Positions 1 through 9,502 of a DNA stretch of 37,087 nt are shown piece after piece. Source of the stretch: Porticoccaceae bacterium (GTDB lineage: Bacteria > Pseudomonadota > Gammaproteobacteria > Pseudomonadales > Porticoccaceae). The position numbers and the translations under genes were made by a program. The DNA lies in contig JAHEGD010000008.1 of the NCBI GenBank assembly GCA_024639885.1, forward strand, positions 1 through 37,087, in the 5' to 3' direction. The notes beneath the pieces are model-generated. The model saw only the letters and a list, made by a program, of their open reading frames with translations, was not told where the DNA came from and searched no databases. The number at the start of each line of letters is the position of its first letter. The stretch's first letter is position 1.

Positions 1-24
1 AATCTCTGTTTGCGCTTTTTGGTG

Positions 25-106
25 AAAAAGTGCAGTAAAACTGCGCCCTGCCACCACACTGCAAACCCCCTGCCCGGCGCACTCTGTTAGCTGCCTCTCG
101 GTCGGG
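25..106 (-). other. Possible small RNA or 5' leader running off the left edge
   Basis: This is the stretch expected to be transcribed leftward from the promoter at 113-140. It has no convincing ORF. About 60-75 nt after the likely start it contains a short hairpin (arms 30-36 and 40-46, one mismatch), followed on the minus strand by five U. An overlapping alternative hairpin (15-20 with 25-30) cannot form at the same time. It could be a short terminated RNA, or the leader of a gene or stable-RNA operon lying left of the window. The sequence alone does not decide. Confidence 0.25.
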
Positions 107-112
107 ACGCGC

Positions 113-140
113 ATAATACAGCGGCACCAAATAGAGTCAA
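113..140 (-). promoter_or_regulatory. Strong sigma70 promoter with G+C-rich discriminator, pointing left
   Basis: Read on the minus strand, TTGACT (135-140) and TATTAT (113-118) are separated by 16 bp. GCGCGTCC follows the -10 directly, the same discriminator as at the tRNA-fMet promoter of this window. A+T-rich DNA lies upstream. G+C-rich discriminators after a strong -10 are typical of stringently controlled stable-RNA and ribosomal promoters. The target lies outside the window or is the short RNA candidate at 25-106. Confidence 0.65.
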
Positions 141-173
141 CTGATAGTTGTCAAAAACCGCAAAAAAACCCAT

Positions 174-209
174 AAAAAAAGGCCGGGGCTCGCGCCCCGG
201 CCTTTTTTT
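174..209 (-). terminator. Intrinsic terminator after pnp
   Basis: A perfect 9-bp G+C stem (181-189 with 194-202) with a 4-nt loop is flanked by seven A on the left and eight T on the right, so it can terminate in both directions. It starts 14 bp beyond the pnp stop codon and closes the large translation operon. It also insulates the promoter at 113-140 from read-through. Confidence 0.9.
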
Positions 210-223
210 TATTGCGCTAACCG

Positions 224-2389
224 TTACTCGGCGGCTGGCGCGGCCTCTGCTGCGGGTGCAACTTCGGCTTCTGGAGCGGCTTTATTGGGCAGCGGGGTGC
301 CGTTCTCATCGGCGATAGCCTCTTTAATAGAGAGCTTAACGCGGCCGCGGTTGTCGATCTCGGTCACTTTAACGCGCAACTGCTGGCCTTCGGTGAGGTA
401 GTCGGTCACTTTGTTAACGCGCTGATCAGCGATCTGCGAGATGTGTACCAGGCCGTCGGTACCCGGCATAAAGTTGACGAACGCACCGAAATCGACGATG
501 CGAACCACTGTGCCGTCGTAGATCTCACCCGGCTCTGGCTCGGCACAGATCGCTTCAACGCTGGCAACCGCGCCGTTCAAACCGGCGGCGTCTACGGCGT
601 AGATCTTCACAGCACCGCTGTCATCGATATCGATGGTGGCGTTGTGCTCTTCACACAGGCCGCGGATAGTCGCGCCGCCCTTGCCGATCACATCGCGGAT
701 CTTGTCCGGATCGATCTGCAGAGTCTTCATGCGCGGCGCAGTTTCGGCCACTTCGGCACGGCCCTGCGAGATCACCTTGTTCATCTCACCCAGGATATGC
801 AGACGGGCGTGCAGTGCCTGCTCGAGAGCAATCTCCATGATCTCTTCGTTGATGCCTTCGATCTTGATGTCCATCTGCAGCGCAGTAACACCAGCAGCGG
901 TACCGGCCACTTTAAAGTCCATGTCGCCGAGGTGGTCTTCGTCGCCAAGGATATCGGTCAATACGGCAAAGCCGGCATCTTCCTTCACCAGGCCCATCGC
1001 GATACCGGCAACCGGCGCCTTGAGCGGCACACCGGCGTCCATCAGCGCCAAGCTTGAGCCACACACCGAGGCCATTGAGCTTGAGCCATTTGACTCAGTG
1101 ATCTCAGAGACGACGCGCATCGCGTAGGGGAACTCGGCTTCGCTCGGCAGTACCGCAGCAATACCGCGGCGGGCCAGACGACCGTGGCCGATTTCACGAC
1201 GGCTGGTGAAGCCGATGCGGCCAGCTTCACCCACTGAGTAGGGTGGGAAGTTGTAGTGCAGCATGAACGGGTCATCCTTGCGGCCTTCCAGCGAGTCGAT
1301 CATCTGTGCGTCGCGGGTGGCGCCGAGGGTGGCGGCAACAATCGCCTGGGTCTCGCCGCGAGTGAACAGTGCCGAGCCGTGAACCTGACCGAGCACACCC
1401 ACTTCAACGTCGATAGCGCGTACGGTTTTGGTGTCGCGGCCGTCAATGCGCGGCTCACCGCGGATGATGCGGCCACGAACGATATTTTTCTCAAGTTTCT
1501 TAAAGCTGTCTTTTACGTCGTCGGCAGACGGGCCGCCTTCGCTGGCCAGCTCGGCAACCGCTTGATCGCGCAGGCCGTTAACCGCGGCAACGCGCGCTTG
1601 CTTGTCGACCACCTGGTAAGCTTGGTCGAGCTGTGCGCCAACCAGCGCTAGCAAGCCGGCTTTGAGCTCGGCGTTTTCGGTTTCAGCTTGCCAATCCCAG
1701 CGCGGCTTGCCGGCTTCAGCGGCCAGCTCGTCGATCACTTTAATGACAGTTTGCATCTCTTGGTGGGCGTAGAGTACCGCGCCAAGCATGATATCTTCGG
1801 GCAGTTCTTTGGCCTCTGACTCAACCATCAGTACCGCGTCGCGGGTACCGGCAACGACCATGTCGAGCAGCGAAGTTTCGAGCGCGGTGTAGCTGGGGTT
1901 GAGCAGGTAGCCGGCGTCTTCAGTGTAGCCAACGCGCGCGCAGCCGATCGGGCCGCTAAACGGGATACCCGAGATAGAGAGCGCCGCCGAGGTGCCGATC
2001 ATCGCGGCGATATCGGGGTCGATGCCTTTCTGAGCAGAAATCACAGTACAAACGACCTGCACTTCATTTTTGAAGCCATTCGGGAACAGCGGGCGGATCG
2101 GGCGATCGATCAGACGCGAGGTGAGGGTCTCTTTCTCGCTTGGGCGGCCTTCGCGCTTGAAGAAACCACCGGGGATCTTACCCGCGGCGTAAGATTTCTC
2201 TTGGTAGTGGACGCCCAGCGGGAAGAAGTCTTGGCCCGGCTTGGGCTCTTTGACGCCGACCACGGTACACAGCACTTGGGTGTCGTCCATTGAGACCAGC
2301 ACGGCGCCGGTGGCTTGGCGGGCGATACGGCCAGTCTCTAAAGTGACAGTGTGTTCGCCGTATTGAAATTTCTTAACCAGAGGATTCAT
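224..2389 (-). CDS. pnp: Polyribonucleotide nucleotidyltransferase (PNPase)
   Basis: 3'-to-5' phosphorolytic exoribonuclease that degrades mRNA using phosphate and releases nucleoside diphosphates; in related bacteria it works in the cytoplasm, partly in the RNase E degradosome. The 721-residue protein has the usual order: two RNase PH-like cores joined by a helical linker (about 1-545), a KH domain (about 555-615, with the GKGG loop in [12 protein letters not shown]) and an S1 domain (about 620-690, with [19 protein letters not shown]). The tail is an Ala/Glu/Pro-rich low-complexity stretch, as in many PNPases. The ATG follows an AAAGG ribosome site. It is the last gene of the operon, 213 bp after rpsO, with a long leader hairpin between that suggests RNase III-dependent autocontrol. 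Length and domain order match the family closely. Confidence 0.98.
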   Translation of the reverse strand: MNPLVKKFQYGEHTVTLETGRIARQATGAVLVSMDDTQVLCTVVGVKEPKPGQDFFPLGVHYQEKSYAAGKIPGGFFKREGRPSEKETLTSRLIDRPIRPLFPNGFKNEVQVVCTVISAQKGIDPDIAAMIGTSAALSISGIPFSGPIGCARVGYTEDAGYLLNPSYTALETSLLDMVVAGTRDAVLMVESEAKELPEDIMLGAVLYAHQEMQTVIKVIDELAAEAGKPRWDWQAETENAELKAGLLALVGAQLDQAYQVVDKQARVAAVNGLRDQAVAELASEGGPSADDVKDSFKKLEKNIVRGRIIRGEPRIDGRDTKTVRAIDVEVGVLGQVHGSALFTRGETQAIVAATLGATRDAQMIDSLEGRKDDPFMLHYNFPPYSVGEAGRIGFTSRREIGHGRLARRGIAAVLPSEAEFPYAMRVVSEITESNGSSSMASVCGSSLALMDAGVPLKAPVAGIAMGLVKEDAGFAVLTDILGDEDHLGDMDFKVAGTAAGVTALQMDIKIEGINEEIMEIALEQALHARLHILGEMNKVISQGRAEVAETAPRMKTLQIDPDKIRDVIGKGGATIRGLCEEHNATIDIDDSGAVKIYAVDAAGLNGAVASVEAICAEPEPGEIYDGTVVRIVDFGAFVNFMPGTDGLVHISQIADQRVNKVTDYLTEGQQLRVKVTEIDNRGRVKLSIKEAIADENGTPLPNKAAPEAEVAPAAEAAPAAE

Positions 2390-2448
2390 ATCGCAACCTT
2401 TTATTAACTGTTAATGGTGATGGCGGTCACTCAGGTTGGCGACGCTGC

Positions 2449-2493
2449 TCGGGTTACTGCTGGGCTCTTAACCAAAGCCCACCAGTAACTCGA
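2449..2493 (-). promoter_or_regulatory. pnp leader hairpin, probable RNase III/PNPase autoregulation site
   Basis: A long interrupted stem lies 60 nt upstream of the pnp start: outer arms 2449-2459 and 2483-2493 (11 pairs including one G-U), a C-C mismatch, then 2461-2466 with 2476-2481, and a small apical loop. In Escherichia coli a similar leader stem is cut by RNase III and then attacked by PNPase, giving negative autoregulation. The position and shape here suggest the same device; cleavage is inferred. Confidence 0.65.
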
Positions 2494-2572
2494 TCAACAC
2501 GCCTAAGTTGAGCCACTGCCGGTTCGAGCTTACGCTCGGTTTGTGACAATTTATCGCAAGTTAGACAACAGT

Positions 2573-2592
2573 GCGGCTCCCGAGGGAGCCGC
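2573..2592 (-). terminator. Hairpin after rpsO, probably a leaky terminator or mRNA 3'-end structure
   Basis: Eight G+C-rich pairs (2573-2580 with 2585-2592) and a CGAG loop lie 10 bp after the rpsO stop. There is no clean U-run on the minus-strand side, so full termination is unlikely. An attenuating or mRNA-stabilising element between rpsO and pnp, as in enterobacteria, fits better. Confidence 0.55.
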
Positions 2593-2602
2593 TCCGAACG
2601 TC

Positions 2603-2872
2603 TTAGCGACGCAGACCAAGGGTCTTGATCAGTGCGCTGTAACGCGCCACTTCTTTGCTCTTCAAGTAGTCGAGCAGCTTGCGGCGCTGGTTGACCATAC
2701 GGATCAAACCGCGGCGCGAGTGGTGATCTTTCTTGTGATCGCCAAAGTGGCCTTGCAACTTGTTAATGTTGGCAGTGAGCAGCGCAACTTGTACTTCCGG
2801 TGAACCGGTGTCGCCTGCGCCTTTGCCATGCTCGGCAACGATTGCCGCTTTTTCTTCTGCACTTAGTGCCAT
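2603..2872 (-). CDS. rpsO: 30S ribosomal protein S15
   Basis: Primary 16S rRNA-binding protein of the small-subunit platform, where it nucleates binding of S6/S18. The 89-residue length matches the family exactly. The conserved stretches [14 protein letters not shown], the [11 protein letters not shown] basic region and LLDYLK are all present. The ATG has a good ribosome site (GGAGAAG, 4-5 nt spacing). It sits between truB and pnp, the standard gammaproteobacterial order. In relatives S15 represses its own translation through a leader pseudoknot; I did not resolve such a structure in the 88-bp gap upstream. Confidence 0.98.
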   Translation of the reverse strand: MALSAEEKAAIVAEHGKGAGDTGSPEVQVALLTANINKLQGHFGDHKKDHHSRRGLIRMVNQRRKLLDYLKSKEVARYSALIKTLGLRR

Positions 2873-2960
2873 GTTACTTCTCCATAATATGCGAGTTGAG
2901 TGTCCAGGTTATCCGCGCATATTCACAGGTAACCTAGGGGCTTGCGCCCAGTTATCGGGG

Positions 2961-3908
2961 CTACCCAGCGGGGTAGACCACCAATCTTTTCGGCGCCAAC
3001 CGGCCGTCATCAGAGAGGGTGGCAACGCCTAAAAATCGCCCATCATCGGCGAAGACGCGCACTATACCTGCTTCTGCGTGGTTTCGGTAGGCCCCCGCCG
3101 CACCGACCAACTGGCCCTGGGCAAACGCCGCCTGCTCGGTTTGCGACAAGCTCACGTCGACGCCACCCTGCACGGCGATCTCCATCGGTAAAAATGTTGC
3201 GTCGGCCGCGCTGCTACCGCCGGCGGCGATCAGTGACTCAAGCTGCTCTGGGGTGTAAGCGTCGGCCAACGAAAACGGGCCAGCGGCGGTGCGGCGCAGC
3301 GCAGTCACATGGCCGCCGACGCCGAGCAGCTCGCCCAAGTCGGTCGCCAGCGAGCGCACATAGGTGCCCTTGCTGCAGTGCACATCGACATCCACCTCGG
3401 CCACCGCGCCGGGTCGAAACGCCAGCAGCTCATAATGATGAATAGTGATCCGCCGCGCCGGGCGGTCGACCACGATACCCTGCCGGGCCAGCTTGTAGAG
3501 TGGCTGGCCGTTGTGTTTTAACGCCGAGAACATCGACGGCACTTGGTCGATCTCGCCGACAAAGCCGGCCATTGCAGCGCGCACCGCGGCCTCATCGAGG
3601 TGGGAAGCCGAACACTCGCTAACCACCGCGCCGTCGCGATCGCCGCTCTCGGTAGCGACGCCGAGCGCAAAGGTAGCGGTGTAGCGCTTGTCGGAGTCGA
3701 GCAGGTACTGGCTGAATTTTGTCGCCTCGCCCAAGCAGATCGGCAGCAGCCCGGTGGCCAGTGGGTCGAGCGCGCCGGTGTGGCCGGCCTTGTTGGCGTC
3801 TACCAGCCGGCGCACCCGCTGCATCGCGCTGTTAGAGGAGATTTCGAGTGGCTTGTCGAGCAAAAAAATGCCGTTGACCGCGCGGCCGTTTTTACGTCGC
3901 CGGCCCAA
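2961..3908 (-). CDS. truB: tRNA pseudouridine(55) synthase
   Basis: Converts U55 in the T loop of elongator tRNAs to pseudouridine and assists tRNA folding. The 315-residue protein has the family signature HTGALDPLATGLLP, in which Asp48 is the expected catalytic aspartate, and the N-terminal NGIFLLDKPLEISSN motif. The basic start (MGRRRKNGR) is common in this family. Only 2 bp separate its start codon from the rbfA stop, so the two are probably translationally coupled. Confidence 0.97.
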   Translation of the reverse strand: MGRRRKNGRAVNGIFLLDKPLEISSNSAMQRVRRLVDANKAGHTGALDPLATGLLPICLGEATKFSQYLLDSDKRYTATFALGVATESGDRDGAVVSECSASHLDEAAVRAAMAGFVGEIDQVPSMFSALKHNGQPLYKLARQGIVVDRPARRITIHHYELLAFRPGAVAEVDVDVHCSKGTYVRSLATDLGELLGVGGHVTALRRTAAGPFSLADAYTPEQLESLIAAGGSSAADATFLPMEIAVQGGVDVSLSQTEQAAFAQGQLVGAAGAYRNHAEAGIVRVFADDGRFLGVATLSDDGRLAPKRLVVYPAG

Positions 3909-3910
3909 GC

Positions 3911-4303
3911 TTAGCTGTCGCCCTGCTCGTCGCCGTCGGCCAAGCCGCGGTTAGTACCCACTGCGTAGTCGATCAATGCCGACAGCTGCTGGCCACGGCG
4001 ACCGGTGTCGTCGTAGAAGAACGTCAGCGTCGGGGTGATTCGCAGTTTAATCTGGGCGGCCAACAGCCGTCGCAGGTAACCGGAGGCACCGTTGAGTGCA
4101 GCCATCGCCCCTTTGATCTCGTCGTCACGCTCGCCTACAAAGCTGACATAGATCTTGCCGTAGGCGAGATCGCGGCTGATCTCGACGTCGGTAATGCTCA
4201 GCATACCGACCCGCGGGTCGCGCACCTCGTCGCGGATCAACACCGCCAGCTCGCGCTGGACGGCATCGGCAACCCGCTCACTGCGGCTGTACTCTTTGGC
4301 CAT
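3911..4303 (-). CDS. rbfA: 30S ribosome-binding factor A
   Basis: Small KH-type protein (130 aa) that binds the 30S subunit during late 16S rRNA maturation and is needed for growth in the cold. The recognisable family elements are the N-terminal helix with SERVADAVQRELAVLIRDEVRDPRVG, the ITDVEISRDLAYGKIYVSF strand pair and the LKLRITPTL-like segment near residue 90 (here IKLRITPTLTF). It lies 21 bp after infB and 2 bp before truB in the conserved operon order. The acidic C-terminal tail (DGDEQGDS) is variable in the family. Confidence 0.96.
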   Translation of the reverse strand: MAKEYSRSERVADAVQRELAVLIRDEVRDPRVGMLSITDVEISRDLAYGKIYVSFVGERDDEIKGAMAALNGASGYLRRLLAAQIKLRITPTLTFFYDDTGRRGQQLSALIDYAVGTNRGLADGDEQGDS

Positions 4304-4324
4304 CGGGCTCTCCTGGGCGCGCTG

Positions 4325-6988
4325 TTACAGCGTGCGCTCTACCTGAGTGATCTCGTAGACCTCAATCTGGTCGCCGGCCTTGACGTCGTTATAGTCCTTA
4401 ACGCCGATACCACACTCGGTACCGTTGCGGACTTCGGCGGCGTCATCTTTGAAGCGACGCAGCGACTCCAATTCGCCCTGATAGATCACAACACTGTCGC
4501 GCAATACGCGGATCGGCTTGTTGCGGTAGACGGTACCCTCGATCACCATACAGCCGGCAATGGCGCCAAACTTGGGCGAGCGGAACACATCGCGCACCTC
4601 GGCGATACCGACGATCTCTTCGCGGGTCTCCGGCGCCAACATACCCGACAGCGCACTCTTCACCTCGTCGAGCAGGTTGTAGATAACGCTGTAGTAGCGG
4701 ATCTCGATGTTCTCTTGCTCGGCCAGGTCGCGCGCACCGGTACCGGCCCGCACATTAAAGCCGAGCAGAATTGCGCCGGTGGTCAGCGCCAAGTTGACGT
4801 CTGACTCGGTAATACCGCCGACACCCGAGGCGATGACATTAACGCCCACCTCATCGGTGCCAAAGTCGTGCAGCGCGCCGACAATCGCCTCGAGCGAGCC
4901 GCGCACGTCGGTCTTGATGACCAGCGGCAGGATCTTTTTGTCGGCCTCGCCCATATTGGCGAAGATGTTCTCGAGATTGGCCGCCTGGGTGCGCTGCATA
5001 CGCTCTTGGCGGGCGCGCTCTTGGCGGGTCTCGGCGATCTCTTTGGCGCGCCGCTCATCGGCCACTACAAAGAACTCGTCGCCGGCGTTGGGCGCCACAT
5101 CCAGGCCAAGGATCTCAACCGGGATAGATGGGCCGGCCTCTTTCACCGCGCGGCCAGCCTCATCGGTCATGGCGCGCAACTTGCCGACGCTCTCGCCGGC
5201 CAGCATAAAGTCACCGCGTCGCAACGTGCCGGTCTGGACCAGTGCCGTGGCGACGACGCCGCGGCCCTTCTCCATCCGCGACTCAACGATCACACCGCGC
5301 GCCGGCTGGTCGGTCGGAGCGGTCAGCTCGAGCAGCTCAGCTTGCAGTACGACCGCTTCGAGCAGTTCATCGATACCCTCTCCGGTGTGCGCAGAGACGC
5401 GCACAAATTGGATGTCGCCACCCCACTCTTCGGGGATGACATCTTTGGCAGCCAGCTCGCTGATCACCCGCTCGGGATCGGCGGTCTCGCGGTCGATCTT
5501 GGTCATCGCCACCACAATCGGCACGCCGGCGGCGCGCGAGTGCTGGATCGCTTCAATGGTCTGCGGCATCACGCCATCGTCGGCGGCCACCACCAGGATC
5601 ACCACGTCGGTGCTCTGCGCACCGCGGGCGCGCATCGCGGTAAACGCGGCGTGTCCGGGGGTGTCGAGGAAGGTCACCATGCCGCGCTTGGTCTCAACGT
5701 GGTAGGCGCCAATGTGCTGGGTAATGCCGCCCGCCTCGCCCGAGACAACACGGGTTTTACGGATGTAATCGAGCAGCGAGGTTTTACCGTGGTCAACGTG
5801 GCCCATCACGGTCACGACCGGTGCGCGCGGTGCAGCATCGCCCTCGTCGCTGAGCGACTGGAACTGCGCGGCGAGCTCATCTTCAACGCTCTGCGCCACT
5901 TCGGCAACCGGGGTATGGCCCAACTCTTCTACGACTAAAAAGGCAGTCTCTTGGTCTATTGCCTGATTCTGGTTGGCCATTACGCCAAGCTTCATCAGCT
6001 CTTTGATCACTGCCACCGCTTTCACATTCATGCGCGCGGCCAGCTCTGTCACCAAGATAGTCTCTGGCACCTCAACATCGAGAACCTGCTTTTCAGTCGG
6101 CTTCTGGAAGGTGTGCTTGTTGTCGACCTTGAGCACCTTCTTGCCAGACTTGAGGCGCGGCTTTTTGCCTTCCTCGTCCAAGCCATCGTCCAGCTGCAGG
6201 CGTGTTTTCTTTTTAACGCCTTTAAGCGCCGGCTTTTTGCCTTTCTTGGGGCCTTTATCGTCGTCATCATCCAGCGGCGCAGCGTGGCGGCGACCGCGCT
6301 CGTGGGCGGGCTCAGCCGCCGGCGTGGCAGCCGGTTTGGCACGGGCGCGGGCAGCGGCGATCTCTGCCTTGCGGGCCTCTTCTTCGGCTTTGGCCTGCGC
6401 GTCGGCTTCGGCGCGCTGCTTGGCGAGTTCTTCGGCTTCGCGGCGGGCCAGCGTCGCGGCTTGGCGCTTCTGTTCAATATCGTCAAAGGCGTACGAGGAG
6501 ACGGTGCTCTTGACCGGCTCTACCACCGCAGGCTCGGCCTCGGCAGGCTGTTCGGGCTCGAGGGCGGGCTCTGGCTCAACCACCGGCTCTTCAATCGGCT
6601 CGGCTGCCACCGGCTCGGCTGGCAACTCGGCAGCCACCTCTACGGCAGGCTCTTCAACCAGCTCTTCAACTACTTCGGGTTCGGGCTCAACCACCTCGTC
6701 GTCGCGCTTGATGTAGGTGCGCTTTTTGCGCACCTCAACATTGACGGTCTTGCGGTTGCCGGCCTTCAAGGTGCCGGTAGTTTTGCGTCGCAGCGTAATC
6801 TTGCTCGGCTCTTTGGTGGCGCCACCGTGCTGCCCTTTCAGGTAGACCAGCAGGGCTTGTTTCTCTTCGTCAGAGACCACTTCGTCTGCCGACTGATGCG
6901 ACAGGCCCGCCTCGCGCATCTGCGTGAGCAGTCGCTCAACGGATGCGCCTACGGTTTTTGCCAGTTCACTTACTGTAACTTGTGCCAT
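4325..6988 (-). CDS. infB: Translation initiation factor IF-2
   Basis: GTPase that brings fMet-tRNA to the 30S P site and promotes subunit joining. The 887-residue protein begins with an IF2_N domain (1-52), then basic and Glu/Pro/Val/Ala-rich low-complexity segments (about 95-170), a charged coiled-coil-like stretch (about 175-220) and Lys-rich patches. A second IF2_N-type module (about 298-360) precedes the G domain. G-domain motifs are visible: GHVDHGKT near 396-403, DTPGH near 441 and TKID near 494. Domains II to IV fill the C-terminus. Length and layout match gammaproteobacterial IF-2. It lies 110 bp after nusA, which is relevant because its ligand tRNA-fMet is the first gene of the same operon. 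Confidence 0.98.
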   Translation of the reverse strand: MAQVTVSELAKTVGASVERLLTQMREAGLSHQSADEVVSDEEKQALLVYLKGQHGGATKEPSKITLRRKTTGTLKAGNRKTVNVEVRKKRTYIKRDDEVVEPEPEVVEELVEEPAVEVAAELPAEPVAAEPIEEPVVEPEPALEPEQPAEAEPAVVEPVKSTVSSYAFDDIEQKRQAATLARREAEELAKQRAEADAQAKAEEEARKAEIAAARARAKPAATPAAEPAHERGRRHAAPLDDDDDKGPKKGKKPALKGVKKKTRLQLDDGLDEEGKKPRLKSGKKVLKVDNKHTFQKPTEKQVLDVEVPETILVTELAARMNVKAVAVIKELMKLGVMANQNQAIDQETAFLVVEELGHTPVAEVAQSVEDELAAQFQSLSDEGDAAPRAPVVTVMGHVDHGKTSLLDYIRKTRVVSGEAGGITQHIGAYHVETKRGMVTFLDTPGHAAFTAMRARGAQSTDVVILVVAADDGVMPQTIEAIQHSRAAGVPIVVAMTKIDRETADPERVISELAAKDVIPEEWGGDIQFVRVSAHTGEGIDELLEAVVLQAELLELTAPTDQPARGVIVESRMEKGRGVVATALVQTGTLRRGDFMLAGESVGKLRAMTDEAGRAVKEAGPSIPVEILGLDVAPNAGDEFFVVADERRAKEIAETRQERARQERMQRTQAANLENIFANMGEADKKILPLVIKTDVRGSLEAIVGALHDFGTDEVGVNVIASGVGGITESDVNLALTTGAILLGFNVRAGTGARDLAEQENIEIRYYSVIYNLLDEVKSALSGMLAPETREEIVGIAEVRDVFRSPKFGAIAGCMVIEGTVYRNKPIRVLRDSVVIYQGELESLRRFKDDAAEVRNGTECGIGVKDYNDVKAGDQIEVYEITQVERTL

Positions 6989-7098
6989 CGGTTGTCCTCT
7001 ATTGCCAGCCGATTATCCGCTGGGGGCTATCGCAGCGGCCATCCGCTGCACCAGCATCTAATTAACGTTTCATATCTTATCGCTCTGCCAGACGGGGA

Positions 7099-8589
7099 TT
7101 AAGCCTCGTCGGCAAACCAAGGCGCGCGCGCGGTCATAATCAGCGCAGCGGCGGCCTCTTCACTCATCTCTTCAATCTCGATCAGGTCGTCCACCGCCAG
7201 CTCGGCGAGGTCTTCCATGGTGCAGACACCTTTGCTGGCCAATTTAAACGCCAGCGCGCGCTCCATGCCGTCCATCTCTAGTAGGTCGTCGGCCGGGTCG
7301 CCGGCAGCCAGTTCTTCTTCGCTGGTCAGCGCCATGGTCAACAGCGCATCTTTGGCGCGGGCGCGCAGCTCTTCGGCTACCTCTTCGTCAAAACCGTCGA
7401 TCGCCGACATCTCGTCGAGCGGCACGTAAGCGACCTCCTCAACTGAAGTGAAGCCCTCTTCGGCGAGCACCTCGGCAACATCTTGATCGATGTCGAGCAC
7501 CCGCATAAAGGTCTCAACGATGGTTACCGCCTCTTCCATCTGCTTGTTTTCAGCGTCTTCAACGGTCATCACATTGATCGTCCAACCGGTCAGCTGCGAG
7601 GCCAGGCGAACGTTCTGGCCGCCCTTGCCGATCGACTGCGCCAAGTTGTCCTCAGCCACCGCAACGTCCATCGACTGAGCGTCTTCATCGACGATGATCG
7701 ACTCAACTTCGGCCGGGGCCATCGCATTGATCACAAACTGGGCCGGGTTGTCGTCCCACAGTACGATATCGACGCGCTCATCGTCCAACTCGCCAGAGAC
7801 CGCCTGGACGCGCGCACCGCGCATACCCACACAGGCACCGACCGGGTCGATACGGGCATCTTTGCTCTTCACGGCAATCTTGGCGCGCTGGCCGGGGTCG
7901 CGGGCGGCGCCTTTAATCTCGATCACGCCTTCAGCGATCTCTGGCACCTCGATGGCGAACAGCTTGGTCAGCATCTCAGGCACTGCGCGCGAGATCGCCA
8001 GCTGCGGGCCGCGGACATCTTCGCGGATACCCATCAACACCGCGCGGGTGCGGTCGTTGACACGGAAGATCTCGCGGCCGACCAGCTCTTCGCGGGGCAG
8101 CATGCCCTCGGCGTTGTCGCCAAAATCAACCACAATGTGGTCACGGGTCACTTTCTTAACGGTGCCATTGAGCAGCTCGCCAACACGGTGGCGGAAGCGG
8201 TCGACAATCAACTCGCGCTCGGCTTCTTTGACTCGCTGGACAATTACCTGCTTGGCGGTTTGCGCGGCAATGCGACCAAAACCAACGTTCTCAACCTGCT
8301 CTTCAAAGCGGTCACCCGGCTTGAGCGACGGGTCTTTCTCAATCGCCTCGTCAGTGGTCAGCTCGGTACCGAGCTCGGCGAGCACGTCATCGGGCATCAC
8401 ATCCCAAAACCGGAAAGTCTCATAGTCGCCACTCTCGCGGTCGATCACAACGCGGATATTGGCGCCCTCTTCGTAGCGCTTCTTGGTCGCCATCGACAGC
8501 GCCTGCTCGATCGCTTCAAAAATAATACCTTGGTCGACGCCCTTCTCATTAGAGACCGCCTCAGCAACCATCAAGATTTCTTTATTCAT
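7099..8589 (-). CDS. nusA: Transcription termination/antitermination factor NusA
   Basis: RNA polymerase-associated factor that promotes pausing, intrinsic termination and, with other Nus factors, antitermination on rRNA operons. The 496-residue protein has the N-terminal polymerase-binding domain (about 1-125), S1 (about 135-200), two KH domains ([18 protein letters not shown] and the later [14 protein letters not shown]) and two C-terminal acidic helix-hairpin-helix repeats (about 365-420 and 440-495), as in the Escherichia coli protein. Two tandem ATG codons exist (8592 and 8589). The second gives the usual MNKEIL start and better spacing from AGAGGA. It follows rimP by 19 bp from this start. 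NusA may act on the terminator-like leader upstream of rimP (inference). Confidence 0.97.
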   Translation of the reverse strand: MNKEILMVAEAVSNEKGVDQGIIFEAIEQALSMATKKRYEEGANIRVVIDRESGDYETFRFWDVMPDDVLAELGTELTTDEAIEKDPSLKPGDRFEEQVENVGFGRIAAQTAKQVIVQRVKEAERELIVDRFRHRVGELLNGTVKKVTRDHIVVDFGDNAEGMLPREELVGREIFRVNDRTRAVLMGIREDVRGPQLAISRAVPEMLTKLFAIEVPEIAEGVIEIKGAARDPGQRAKIAVKSKDARIDPVGACVGMRGARVQAVSGELDDERVDIVLWDDNPAQFVINAMAPAEVESIIVDEDAQSMDVAVAEDNLAQSIGKGGQNVRLASQLTGWTINVMTVEDAENKQMEEAVTIVETFMRVLDIDQDVAEVLAEEGFTSVEEVAYVPLDEMSAIDGFDEEVAEELRARAKDALLTMALTSEEELAAGDPADDLLEMDGMERALAFKLASKGVCTMEDLAELAVDDLIEIEEMSEEAAAALIMTARAPWFADEA

Positions 8590-8608
8590 CATTCAATCCT
8601 CTAACGCC

Positions 8609-9064
8609 TCAGAACTGAGGCACCACATTGGCTTTTTCAATGCCTTCGATCGGGAACAGATACTCGTGATCTGCCACCACCAAAACGATATCGTCGCCCT
8701 CAACTGCTTGGAGCAACCCCTTAAAATTGCGCTGGCCCTCATAGGCAAAGCGCAGCTTGATCGCAATCTGCTCGCCGAGCAGCTGCTGATAATGGGCCAG
8801 CTCATAGAGCGGCCGATCCATACCCGGCGATGAGACCTCGAGCACGTACTCCCCCTGAATAGGGTCCTCAACGTCCATCACCGCACTCACCTGGCGGCTG
8901 ACCGCCGCGCACAGCTCAACATCCACCCCCGACTCGCGGTCGATGTAGATACGCAACAGCTTGCGCCGCCCGCCGCTCTGCAGGTCGAGCCCCCAGAGTT
9001 GGGCGCCAAGCGCCTCAACCACCGGTTGGAGTAGATCCCGCAATGTCTGGCCTCGTTCTGCCAT
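8609..9064 (-). CDS. rimP: Ribosome maturation factor RimP
   Basis: Assembly factor for the 30S subunit that promotes binding of ribosomal proteins near the central pseudoknot. The 151-residue protein has the family motifs LWGLDL, LLRIYIDRESGV, the CAAVSRQVSAVMDVEDPI helix and EYVLEVSSPGMDRPL, followed by an SH3-like C-terminal part. It is the first protein gene of the operon, directly upstream of nusA, and lies beyond three hairpins that separate it from tRNA-fMet. Confidence 0.97.
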   Translation of the reverse strand: MAERGQTLRDLLQPVVEALGAQLWGLDLQSGGRRKLLRIYIDRESGVDVELCAAVSRQVSAVMDVEDPIQGEYVLEVSSPGMDRPLYELAHYQQLLGEQIAIKLRFAYEGQRNFKGLLQAVEGDDIVLVVADHEYLFPIEGIEKANVVPQF

Positions 9065-9111
9065 GCCTGTTTACTACCTCGTTATCGCGCCGCCCGCGGC
9101 TGCGCTCGCCA

Positions 9112-9137
9112 ACAAAAAATGGGCCATCGGCCCATTT
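9112..9137 (-). terminator. Terminator-like hairpin 3 in the fMet-rimP leader
   Basis: Arms of nine pairs (9117-9125 and 9129-9137) with a 3-nt loop are followed on the minus strand by a U-rich run. It lies about 50 nt before the rimP start. Because rimP to pnp must be expressed, it is probably a regulated or leaky terminator. Confidence 0.6.
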
Positions 9138-9150
9138 CTCGCTTGCTAAA

Positions 9151-9175
9151 GAAAAGCCCCAAACTGGGGCTTTTC
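9151..9175 (-). terminator. Terminator-like hairpin 2 in the fMet-rimP leader
   Basis: A perfect 10-pair stem (9151-9160 with 9166-9175) with a 5-nt loop ends in UUUU. Its minus-strand 5' arm (AAAAGCCCC) is also perfectly complementary to the 3' arm of hairpin 1 (GGGGCTTTT), so the two can form a mutually exclusive long-range pairing. Confidence 0.6.
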
Positions 9176-9297
9176 GGCTATCTGCTAGGTGCCGCCTACC
9201 CTACCGCGGCGCCGTTTGTGGCCAATCTCACCGTGCGTTACTGTCTACCAATAGAGGGAGCCCGCACCGGAATGGCCAACAGTGTACCTGATCGGCC

Positions 9298-9328
9298 AAA
9301 AAAAAGCCCCAAACGCAAGCTTGAGGCT
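9298..9328 (-). terminator. Intrinsic terminator just after tRNA-fMet (hairpin 1)
   Basis: The stem 9305-9312 with 9321-9328 has eight pairs including one G-U, a 7-8 nt loop and eight U on the minus-strand 3' side. It lies 15 nt beyond the tRNA 3' end. It would separate tRNA from mRNA levels unless polymerase reads through. Confidence 0.75.
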
Positions 9329-9342
9329 CTTTTAAAAATAAT

Positions 9343-9419
<77 letters not shown>

Positions 9420-9462
9420 CCGACTGCGGCTAACTGCGCCACCCTCCCTTGAGAGGACGCGC

Positions 9463-9491
9463 ATTATAGGTAGGCAGCCCAACGCGGTCAA
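9463..9491 (-). promoter_or_regulatory. Near-consensus sigma70 promoter of the tRNA-fMet/rimP-pnp operon
   Basis: On the minus strand TTGACC (9486-9491) and a perfect TATAAT (9463-9468) are separated by the ideal 17 bp. GCGCGTCC follows, a G+C-rich discriminator typical of ppGpp/DksA-controlled stable-RNA promoters. The tRNA 5' end lies 44 bp after the -10. Confidence 0.88.
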
Positions 9492-9502
9492 CCGCTATCC
9501 GC

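Noticed and set aside
4868-5938. Long plus-strand open frame of 356 codons opposite infB
   Set aside because: It is the antisense shadow of a strongly conserved GTPase gene in GC-rich DNA and resembles no family; residue content is typical of a reverse frame.
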